Positions 6,952 to 12,901 of a stretch of DNA of 12,901 nt are shown here, piece after piece. How positions within the stretch are numbered: position 1 is the stretch's first letter; each line of letters begins with the position of its first letter. The position numbers and the translations under genes are program-made. Under the pieces are notes generated by a model. The model had not been told where the DNA came from and made no database searches. It worked only from the letters and a program-made list of their open reading frames with translations. This DNA comes from Truepera sp. (GTDB lineage: Bacteria; Deinococcota; Deinococci; Deinococcales; Trueperaceae), in contig JAGXSO010000141.1 of the NCBI GenBank assembly GCA_018333775.1, positions 1 to 12,901 on the forward strand, read 5' to 3'.

Positions 6952-7861
6952 GGCTGACCTCCTGTGAAGAGCTTACTTCCACCGGCCTGTTGGCTGACTT
7001 AGCCTGAAACTCCTGGTACCCGTGCTTGTCAGCCAGATAGTGCTTGGCCTCTTCGGCGATGTATTCGTAGAACTGATAGCGGTCGTTCTCGACGTTTTTG
7101 GCATCCTCCATAACCTTGTCGGTGGCAATTCCGTACTCAATGTTGCACGAGGTATAGGCTTGGATATAGGTCGGACCGACTTCGCGGGCGATCAGTACGG
7201 CTTTCTTAATCACGCTGATAACCTTGCTCGGTTTGTTCGGCACCACCCTGGCTACATAAGCACAGCCGGCGACCTTGGCCATCTCAACCATATTGGTTTT
7301 GTCGAACTTTTTTCCTAACGGCGCCATCTTGAGTACCACGCCGCGGTTGGTCATGCCGCTCTCCTGACCCCCGGTGTTGCCATAGACCTCGTTGTCCAGC
7401 ATGATGGTGGTGAACTTCTCCTTACGGAGCCAGGAGTGTAGTACCTGAGAGAATCCGATATCAGCTAGACCTCCGTCGCCGGCCATCACCACTACATCCT
7501 TGGGTCTATCGCCAAACCGCAAGCGAAGACCTCGGGAGAGTCCGCTCGCTACCCCGTTGGTATCGCCGTAATTGCCGTAGACAAAGGGGATGGCAGCTTG
7601 CGAGAGGGCCAGGCGCCCGCAGCCGGCCGTCCCTACGGTAATAGTATCTTCGGGGTTGGGGAAGGCAATAACCGCCAGCCTGATGAAGAGTGACATGGCG
7701 CAGCCCGCACACATGGGATGCTCTTCGAGGATCTCCTTGAAGGTTCCCATCTGAGCAGCCCCAACCTTTTTCCCGAAGGGCCCGCGCTCAACCATATCGC
7801 GGTACTCCTTGGGCATGAATTTCTCAAAGCCGGTAGTAAACTTGACGTAATCAAGACTCAT
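6944..7861 (-). CDS. porB: 2-oxoacid:ferredoxin oxidoreductase beta subunit (PorB-like, TPP-binding)
   Basis: This catalytic beta subunit binds thiamine diphosphate and the proximal [4Fe-4S] cluster. It has 305 residues. The TPP motif runs from AGDGGLADIG (127-136) to LDNEVYGNTGGQ (155-166), with Asn157 and the NTGGQ segment positioned as in pyruvate:ferredoxin oxidoreductases. Four cysteines expected for the cluster are present: C51 and C54 in HPMCAGC, C81 in TAGCGRL, and C239 in YTSCNIEYG. Conserved FVYGNYGDTNGVASG (93-107) is also seen. It is the first gene of the operon; the ATG at 7861 has a strong AGGAGG (7874-7869) 7 bases upstream. The 3' end carries the ribosome site and start of porG, so the two subunits are translationally coupled. 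PorB is compatible with pyruvate or a related 2-oxoacid. Confidence 0.94.
   Translation of the reverse strand: MSLDYVKFTTGFEKFMPKEYRDMVERGPFGKKVGAAQMGTFKEILEEHPMCAGCAMSLFIRLAVIAFPNPEDTITVGTAGCGRLALSQAAIPFVYGNYGDTNGVASGLSRGLRLRFGDRPKDVVVMAGDGGLADIGFSQVLHSWLRKEKFTTIMLDNEVYGNTGGQESGMTNRGVVLKMAPLGKKFDKTNMVEMAKVAGCAYVARVVPNKPSKVISVIKKAVLIAREVGPTYIQAYTSCNIEYGIATDKVMEDAKNVENDRYQFYEYIAEEAKHYLADKHGYQEFQAKSANRPVEVSSSQEVSHS
6949..6963 (-). promoter_or_regulatory. Shine-Dalgarno site and ATA start of porG
   Basis: AGGAGGT (6963-6957) lies inside the end of porB, followed by CAGCC and ATA (6951-6949). Its strength and spacing are what one expects for an efficient start, and it is the evidence for starting porG at a non-standard codon. 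Confidence 0.7.
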
Positions 7862-7900
7862 TCGTTTTCCTCCTCGCCGTTCGCCAGCCTCACCAACCCT

Positions 7901-7930
7901 AGTATAATGCTTAGCGGCATGGACTGTAGA
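7901..7930 (-). promoter_or_regulatory. Putative promoter of the por operon
   Basis: TCTACA (7930-7925, four of six matches to TTGACA) is followed after 18 bases by TATACT (7906-7901). Transcription would begin near 7894, leaving a leader of roughly 33 bases that carries the AGGAGG site of porB. Reasonable but unproven. Confidence 0.5.
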
Positions 7931-8058
7931 GTGTTATACGCAACCTGCTGGTATATCTGCCCACGGCTCGAGCCAGGGCTTTAAGTCCGTCTCTGGTGAA
8001 GGGGCGGCCTGCATAGGGATTGGCTACTTTGCCATGTCAACGTGCTAGAGGGGCGTGT

Positions 8059-8064
8059 TATCGT
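8059..8064 (+). promoter_or_regulatory. -10 box of the gcv operon, leaderless type
   Basis: TATCGT ends 7 bases before the ATG of gcvT, and no Shine-Dalgarno site is present. A TTGCCA at 8029-8034 is 24 bases upstream of it, too far for a standard -35. A leaderless start leaves no room for a glycine riboswitch in a leader, and I see none. Confidence 0.45.
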
Positions 8065-8071
8065 GCTGATT

Positions 8072-9139
8072 ATGAAGCGGACCCCGCTGTACCAATTACA
8101 CCTGGCGCTCGGAGCGCGCATGGTGGAGTTTGCCGGCTGGGAGATGCCCCTCCAGTATCCCACCGGCATCAATCAGGAGCACCTGGCGGTGCGTGAGGCC
8201 TGTGGCCTGTTTGACGTCAGCCACATGGGTAAGATCCGTGTGCGCGGCCTTCAGGCGACCGAGTTTCTTAGCTACGCCACCCTCAACGACCCGGCCAGGC
8301 TTGCGGTGGGTGCGGGGCAGTACTCGATGCTGCCCAACGACCGCGGTGGCCTAATCGATGACCTGTATATCTACCGCCAGGCTGAGGTTGACTACCTGGT
8401 GGTCTGCAACGCCGCCAATACCGCAGCGGTGTGGGCCCACCTGCCGGTGCTGGCCGCTCCTTACGAGGTAGAGCTTGTTGACGAGACGACGGCCTGGGCG
8501 CTGATCGCGGTACAGGGGCCGACCTCGTTCTTGCTGTTAAGCCGTCTGGTGGAGGGCGACCTGACAGCGGTTAAAAAGAATCGCACCCTGGATACGCGCC
8601 TTGGCGAGAACCTGGTGACCTTGGCCCGCACCGGCTATACCGGCGAGGAGGGGTTTGAGATTTTTGCCCGCCCTAATGACTCCGTGGCGATCTGCAAGGC
8701 CCTAATCGCCGCAGGCGCGGTGCCGTGCGGCTTGGGTGCGCGCGACACGCTTCGGCTGGAGGCAGGGTTTCCGCTCTTTGGCCATGAGTTTGGCGCCGAC
8801 ACCAATCCCCTCTGTAGCGACTACGCCTGGGTGGTCAAGGATAAGGAGTTCTACGGTCGCACGGCGATGTGGGACGCACCCTGCCGTCACCGGCTGGTCG
8901 GCCTCAAGCTCTTGCAGCGCGGGATTGCCCGGCAAGGCTACCACGTCACTAAGGAGGATCGCGTGGTGGGCTGGGTCACCTCGGGGACCATTTCGCCGCT
9001 CACCCGTGAGAGCATCGCCATGGCCTGGGTAGAAGCGCCCTTGAGCGAGCCTGATACCATGCTGCTAGTCGAAGTGCGTGGCCAACAGCTCCCAGCAACG
9101 GTCGTAAAACCTCCTTTTTTCCGCCCCCAACTCTCTTAA
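8072..9139 (+). CDS. gcvT: Aminomethyltransferase, glycine cleavage T protein
   Basis: T protein takes the aminomethyl group from lipoylated H protein, releases ammonia and makes 5,10-methylene-tetrahydrofolate. The 355 residues match the family. Motifs are TPLYQLHLALGARMVEFAGW (4-23), GLFDVSHMGK (45-54), QYSMLPNDRGGLIDDLYIYR (83-102) with the catalytic Asp (96 or 97), NAAN (113-116), RTGYTGEEGFE (186-196) and LGARDTLRLEAG (221-232) with the folate-side arginines. The ATG at 8072 gives the normal N-terminus; an upstream GTG at 8042 would add ten residues with no family match. A TATCGT box 7 bases before the ATG suggests a leaderless transcript. It is the first gene of the gcvTH-PA-PB operon, 15 bases before gcvH, and is divergent from the por operon. 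Confidence 0.96.
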   Translation: MKRTPLYQLHLALGARMVEFAGWEMPLQYPTGINQEHLAVREACGLFDVSHMGKIRVRGLQATEFLSYATLNDPARLAVGAGQYSMLPNDRGGLIDDLYIYRQAEVDYLVVCNAANTAAVWAHLPVLAAPYEVELVDETTAWALIAVQGPTSFLLLSRLVEGDLTAVKKNRTLDTRLGENLVTLARTGYTGEEGFEIFARPNDSVAICKALIAAGAVPCGLGARDTLRLEAGFPLFGHEFGADTNPLCSDYAWVVKDKEFYGRTAMWDAPCRHRLVGLKLLQRGIARQGYHVTKEDRVVGWVTSGTISPLTRESIAMAWVEAPLSEPDTMLLVEVRGQQLPATVVKPPFFRPQLS

Positions 9140-9154
9140 GCTAAAGGAGCGATG

Positions 9155-9538
9155 ATGAACATCCCTACCGATCTTAAATATGCCGCCAGCCATGAATGGG
9201 CACGCCTGGAAAGCGAAGTGGTAACCGTAGGCATCAGCGATTTTGCTCAGGACCAGCTAGGCGATGTGGTGTTCGTTGAGCTGCCGCAGGTCGGTCGCCG
9301 CGTCAAGGCGGGCGAGTCGGTGGCCGTGGTCGAATCGGTCAAGACCGCTTCGGATATCTACGCCCCGGTCTCGGGCGAGATTACTGCGGTCAACCGGGCG
9401 CTGCTCGACGCTCCCGAGGCGATCAACAGCGCGCCTTACGGCGAGGGCTGGCTCTTTAAGATCCGCCTTGGCAATCCCGCTGAGCTAGCACACCTGCTCG
9501 ACGCTGAGAGCTACCGGCAGGTGGCTGCGGAGAGCTGA
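9155..9538 (+). CDS. gcvH: Glycine cleavage system H protein
   Basis: H protein carries the aminomethyl intermediate on a lipoyl arm between P, T and L proteins. The 127 residues show [12 protein letters not shown] (8-19), the [15 protein letters not shown] block (33-47) and the lipoylation site [12 protein letters not shown] (60-71) with Lys63, followed by GEGWLFKI (97-104). Two ATG codons stand in tandem at 9152 and 9155; I prefer the second because AAAGGAG then lies 5 bases away and the product begins MNIPTDLKY as in relatives. The stop TGA shares its last base with the ATG of gcvPA (TGATG), indicating coupled translation. Confidence 0.97.
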   Translation: MNIPTDLKYAASHEWARLESEVVTVGISDFAQDQLGDVVFVELPQVGRRVKAGESVAVVESVKTASDIYAPVSGEITAVNRALLDAPEAINSAPYGEGWLFKIRLGNPAELAHLLDAESYRQVAAES

Positions 9539-10884
9539 TGGACTATACGCCTCATACTGAACAGGAGATCGCCAAGGCGCTAGCGGTCATCGGCGTGGAC
9601 TCGCTAGCGGCGCTCTTTGCCGATCTGCCGGAGGCGCTCAGGTCGCCAGCTATCGACCTCCCGGCGGGCCTTGATGAGGTCGCCTTGTTGGCGCACCTGC
9701 GGGCCTTGGCGGCTAAGAACCGCGCTGAAGGTCCAAACTTCCTGGGTGGCGGGGCGCAGCGGCACTTCATCCCTGCCGTGACGGCACACTTGGCTATGCA
9801 GAGCGAGTTCGTCACCGCCTATACCCCCTACCAGCCCGAAGTGGCGCAAGGGGTGTTGCAAGCTACCTTCGAGTATCAGACCATGATGGCCGAACTCACC
9901 GGCCTGCCGGTCTCCAACGCCAGCATGTACGACGGCGCCTCGGCGGTAGCGGAGGCAGCCATACTGGCCATGCGCCAGACCGGCCGCCGTAAGGTGCTGG
10001 TAAGCCAGGGGGTTCACCCGGAGTCGCGTGAGGTCTTGGCAACCTACCTGCACGCCATAGAGGCCGAGATCGCCACCGTCACCCTGGCCGATCTGACCAC
10101 GCCGGTGATGGCAGTAAGTGAAGATGCTGCCTGCCTCATCGTTCAGAACCCCAACTACCTGGGCTACCTGGAGCCGATGGCGGCGCTGGCTGAAGCCGCC
10201 CACACGGGGGGCGCGCTGTTTGTCGCCGCGGTCGAGCCGCTCAGCCTGGCGCTGCTCACATCGCCGGGCGAAGTGGGTGCCGATATCGCCGTGGGTGACG
10301 GTCAGACCATCGGCAACCCGCTCAACCTGGGCGGGCCGAGCTTCGGTTTCATGGTGGTCACGGAGGCCTTAATACGCCAGCTCCCCGGTCGCTTGGTAGG
10401 GCAGACCCATGACGTTGATGGCCGGCGGGCCTTCGTATTGACGTTGCAAGCCCGTGAGCAGCACATTCGCCGTAGCAAGGCCAAGTCTAATATCTGCTCG
10501 AACCATCAGCTATCAGCGCTGATGGCTGCCGTGAACCTGGCCGCCTTGGGGCCCGCTGGGTTGCGCGAACTGGCCACGGCCAGCGTGGCGCGGGCCCATC
10601 AGTTGGCTGACGCCTTGCGCGAGGCGGGCTTGGCCGCCCTGACCGACAAGCCATTTTTCAACGAGTTCGCGTTATCAATACCGCTCGAGCCCACTGTCAT
10701 CCGCCGGCTGCTAGCCGAGCGCGGCATCCACGCCGGGGTGCCGGTGCCGCCCGAATACGGGCTGGGCAATGCTGTGCTGCTTAGCGCTAGTGAGCTTACC
10801 TCCGAAGCTGACAGCGCGGCTTTAGTAACGGCCTTGCGCGAGATACAGGCTCGAGCCCGTCCGCTGGAGATAGCCCATGACTGA
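9538..10884 (+). CDS. gcvPA: Glycine dehydrogenase (decarboxylating) subunit 1
   Basis: This is the N-terminal half of the two-part P protein, which with gcvPB forms the PLP enzyme that decarboxylates glycine and loads the H protein. It has 448 residues and starts with the family pattern DYTPHTEQEIAKAL (2-15). Further marks are NFLGGGAQRHFIPAV (67-81), AYTPYQPEVAQGVLQATFEY (94-113) and NASMYDGASAVAEA (127-140). As expected for this half there is no PLP lysine motif. GGAG lies a few bases before the ATG, inside gcvH. The end overlaps gcvPB by 8 bases. The split P protein is normal for Thermus-type bacteria, many Firmicutes and archaea. Confidence 0.96.
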   Translation: MDYTPHTEQEIAKALAVIGVDSLAALFADLPEALRSPAIDLPAGLDEVALLAHLRALAAKNRAEGPNFLGGGAQRHFIPAVTAHLAMQSEFVTAYTPYQPEVAQGVLQATFEYQTMMAELTGLPVSNASMYDGASAVAEAAILAMRQTGRRKVLVSQGVHPESREVLATYLHAIEAEIATVTLADLTTPVMAVSEDAACLIVQNPNYLGYLEPMAALAEAAHTGGALFVAAVEPLSLALLTSPGEVGADIAVGDGQTIGNPLNLGGPSFGFMVVTEALIRQLPGRLVGQTHDVDGRRAFVLTLQAREQHIRRSKAKSNICSNHQLSALMAAVNLAALGPAGLRELATASVARAHQLADALREAGLAALTDKPFFNEFALSIPLEPTVIRRLLAERGIHAGVPVPPEYGLGNAVLLSASELTSEADSAALVTALREIQARARPLEIAHD

Positions 10885-12313
10885 CTTCCCCGTAATCTAC
10901 GAGCGCGGCCGGCCGGGCCGCCGGGCCGCGCAGCCGCCCGCCGCGCCCAAGGTAGACCTGGCCGCGCTGTTGGGAGCAGAGAACCTGCGCCATGAGCCGC
11001 TGCGTCTGCCCGAAGTCTCAGAGCTCGATCTGGTGCGGCATTATACCCAGCTGGCGCACCGGCAGTTCTCCATCGACGGCAACTTCTACCCCTTGGGCTC
11101 GTGTACCATGAAGTACAACCCCAAGGTCAACGAGGAGGCGGCCAAGCTCTTTAGCGATTTGCACCCCTACCAGGACCCGGCCACCATCCAGGGGGCGCTC
11201 GAGCTGCTCTATAACCTGCAAAATTACCTGATGGCACTGACCGGCATGGACGCCATCACCTTGCAGCCGGCGGCTGGGGCGCACGGTGAGCTGGCCGGCA
11301 TCCTGATGATCCGCGCCTATCACCAGGCTAACGGCGAAGGCGCACAGCGCCGCGTGGTAATCGTTCCCGACGGCGCGCACGGCACCAACCCGGCCACTGC
11401 CGGGATGGTCGGCTATGAGGTGCAAGAGGTGCCTACCGGTCCTGACGGCGAGGTCGACCTGGCCGCCTTTAAGGCTGCGCTAGGTCCGCACGTGGCGGCG
11501 GTGATGCTGACTAACCCTAACACCCTCGGCATCTTTGAGACCAGGATCCTGGAGATCAGCCGCCTAGCGCACGAGGCCGGAGCGCAGCTCTACTACGACG
11601 GCGCCAACCTCAACGCCATCGTGGGCCGCGCCCGCCCCGGCGACATGGGCTTTGACGTGGTGCATCTGAATCTGCACAAGACCTTTACCACCCCGCACGG
11701 CGGTGGTGGCCCCGGCACCGGCCCGGTCGGCGTGAAGGCGCACTTAGCGGAGTTTTTGCCTGTGCCGACGGTGACCAAGACCGAGGCGGGTTTTGCCTTT
11801 AATTACGACATTCCCCGTACCATCGGACGGCTGCGCAGCTTTTATGGCAACTTCGGCAACCTGGTGCGGGCCTATACCTATATCCGAGCGTTGGGCAAGG
11901 AGGGTCTGGAGCGCGTCTCGGCGCTGGCGGTGCTCAACGCTAACTACCTGCGCGTCAAGCTCAAAGAGGCGGGCTTGCGCATCGCCTTTGACCGCCTCAA
12001 TATGCACGAGTTCGTGGCGCAACCACCCGACGGACTGCGCACGATTGACATCGCCAAGGCGCTGCTTGACTACGGCGTGCACCCGATGACCGTCTACTTC
12101 CCGCTGATCGTCAAGGAAGCGATGATGGTCGAGCCGACCGAGACCGAGTCGCTGGAGACCCTGGACGCTTACGCCGAGGTGCTGCAAGCGATCCTAGCCC
12201 GCGCCCAGACCGACCCGGAGTATCTGCCGAACGCGCCCTACCACACCCCGGTGCGGCGCCTTGACGAAGTTGCCGCGGCCCGCAAACCGATCCTCAAGCA
12301 CCCGATAGACTAG
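10877..12313 (+). CDS. gcvPB: Glycine dehydrogenase (decarboxylating) subunit 2
   Basis: This is the PLP-binding half of the split P protein, 478 residues. The PLP lysine is Lys268 in HLNLHKTFTTPHGGGGPG (263-280), with YYDGANLNA (239-247) carrying the cofactor Asp241. Other marks are FYPLGSCTMKYNPK (70-83), LQPAAGAHGE (129-138), DGAHGTNPATA (165-175) and VEPTETES in the C-terminal part. An Arg/Pro/Ala-rich stretch at residues 10-25 is typical of this subunit's N-terminus. The ATG at 10877 overlaps the gcvPA stop by 8 bases and has GGAG about 8 bases upstream. It is the last gene of the operon; only 35 bases separate it from the convergent thioesterase and I see no clear terminator there. The L protein (dihydrolipoyl dehydrogenase) is not in the window. 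Confidence 0.97.
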   Translation: MTDFPVIYERGRPGRRAAQPPAAPKVDLAALLGAENLRHEPLRLPEVSELDLVRHYTQLAHRQFSIDGNFYPLGSCTMKYNPKVNEEAAKLFSDLHPYQDPATIQGALELLYNLQNYLMALTGMDAITLQPAAGAHGELAGILMIRAYHQANGEGAQRRVVIVPDGAHGTNPATAGMVGYEVQEVPTGPDGEVDLAAFKAALGPHVAAVMLTNPNTLGIFETRILEISRLAHEAGAQLYYDGANLNAIVGRARPGDMGFDVVHLNLHKTFTTPHGGGGPGTGPVGVKAHLAEFLPVPTVTKTEAGFAFNYDIPRTIGRLRSFYGNFGNLVRAYTYIRALGKEGLERVSALAVLNANYLRVKLKEAGLRIAFDRLNMHEFVAQPPDGLRTIDIAKALLDYGVHPMTVYFPLIVKEAMMVEPTETESLETLDAYAEVLQAILARAQTDPEYLPNAPYHTPVRRLDEVAAARKPILKHPID

Positions 12314-12348
12314 CGGCCTGAACGCGCGCGCGGCCTGCGATACGCTGG

Positions 12349-12831
12349 TCAATGGCTATAGCCGCCCTGCTGGCGCCGCAACAAGCTGGCCTCCCGCACC
12401 TGCGCCGCGATCTGCCAGTGTTGCTGCTCGAGCGCTGTCACTACCCGCAGCCGTGGCACGGGGGTGGGCTTGCCACCTTCACCGATGGCCACAAAGTTGA
12501 GGTGCCCGACGGTGCATAGCCGCCGCTCGCCGGATAAGGGGTTCTCGCCGAAGACCTCACAACGGACGATCATGCTGCTCCGTCCCACCCAGGCCACCCG
12601 GCTCTTGAGTTCGATAATCTCACCGACCAGGATAGGGTTGTGAAAGTCGACCGGTTCGGTCGAGGCGGTTACCACCGGCAGGCGGCAGAAACGCACCGCC
12701 GCAATGCCCCCGGCGATGTCCATCAGCGCCAGCACGCGCCCGCCGAAGAGCGTCCCCAGGGGGTTAGCATGGTGTGGAAAGACGATATCGACGTTGGTAA
12801 CCCACTCCGAGGCGATGGGCGTCTCCGCCAT
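12349..12831 (-). CDS. Hotdog-fold acyl-CoA thioesterase, YciA/BACH type
   Basis: The predicted cytoplasmic enzyme hydrolyses acyl-CoA esters to free acid and CoA; chain-length preference cannot be read from sequence. The 160 residues form one hotdog domain with HHANPLGTLFGGRVLALMD (20-38), in which Asn23 and Asp38 match the catalytic pair of YciA-like enzymes, followed by VDFHNPILVGEIIELKSRV (61-79) and the WVGRSSM strand (81-87). The last 35 residues are a Gln/Arg-rich helix beyond the domain. The ATG at 12831 is chosen because TATACT lies exactly 7 bases upstream and the first helix follows at a normal distance. It is transcribed alone, towards gcvPB. Confidence 0.9.
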   Translation of the reverse strand: MAETPIASEWVTNVDIVFPHHANPLGTLFGGRVLALMDIAGGIAAVRFCRLPVVTASTEPVDFHNPILVGEIIELKSRVAWVGRSSMIVRCEVFGENPLSGERRLCTVGHLNFVAIGEGGKPTPVPRLRVVTALEQQHWQIAAQVREASLLRRQQGGYSH

Positions 12832-12838
12832 GCCGCCC

Positions 12839-12844
12839 AGTATA
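12839..12844 (-). promoter_or_regulatory. -10 box of the thioesterase gene, leaderless type
   Basis: TATACT on the minus strand ends 7 bases before the ATG at 12831, identical in sequence and spacing to the box before the Roadblock gene. No Shine-Dalgarno site and no good -35 are seen. Confidence 0.55.
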
Positions 12845-12901
12845 CCGGTAGGGGCCAGTCGGCACTTACCCGCTACCCCCCGTCCGTACCCGCTCGACAG
12901 C

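Noticed and set aside
8012..8040. TTGACA on the minus strand (8040-8035) as -35 of a second por promoter
   Set aside because: The hexamer is perfect but no acceptable -10 lies 16-19 bases downstream (CCTATG or TATGCA at best).
7862..8071. Glycine riboswitch before gcvT
   Set aside because: The space exists, but I see no glycine aptamer-like paired elements, and the TATCGT box 7 bases before the ATG leaves no leader.
9604..10203. 199-residue open frame on the minus strand inside gcvPA
   Set aside because: Long antisense frames are expected in GC-rich genes; no family features are visible.
12313..12337. Repeated GCGGCCTG at 12313-12320 and 12330-12337 as a terminator between gcvPB and the thioesterase
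   Set aside because: It is a short direct repeat, not a stable stem with a U-run.

Overview
The window reads as a continuous stretch of chromosome with GC-rich housekeeping genes and no mobile element, CRISPR array, rRNA or tRNA. My best guess for the organism is a member of the Deinococcota (Thermus/Deinococcus/Truepera side). The grounds are an upp-tagO-wecB cell-envelope cluster, a split glycine decarboxylase (gcvPA plus gcvPB), a Roadblock/MglB-like gene, and several genes whose start codon sits about 7 bases after a TANNNT -10 box, the leaderless arrangement common in Deinococcus. This placement is inference, not proof.

Layout. Bases 1-268 (minus): 5' end of a Roadblock/LC7 protein, cut by the window edge. 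Bases 495-728 (plus): a 77-residue zinc-ribbon protein of unknown role whose stop overlaps the end of the convergent wecB. Bases 721-3630 (minus): upp, tagO/wecA-like and wecB, covering uracil salvage followed by two steps of envelope polysaccharide precursor synthesis; tagO and wecB overlap as TTGA. Bases 3631-3791: an intergenic gap holding a perfect 17-bp hairpin built from a 7-base repeat. Bases 3792-7861 (minus): a five-gene 2-oxoacid:ferredoxin oxidoreductase operon in the order porB, porG, ferredoxin, CdhB/ACS-epsilon-like gene, porA. Bases 7862-8071: a divergent control region. Bases 8072-12313 (plus): gcvT, gcvH, gcvPA, gcvPB, the glycine cleavage system without its L protein. Bases 12349-12831 (minus): a YciA-type acyl-CoA thioesterase, convergent with gcvPB.

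How they work together. The Por complex should oxidise a 2-oxoacid, most likely pyruvate, to an acyl-CoA, CO2 and reduced ferredoxin. The Gcv proteins oxidise glycine to CO2, ammonia and methylene-tetrahydrofolate. The two operons are head to head across 210 bases, so shared control is possible but not shown.

The points most worth a second look are the apparent AUA start codon of porG, the extra CdhB-like fifth gene in the por operon, the contrast between leaderless promoters and strong Shine-Dalgarno sites, and the heptamer hairpin after porA.
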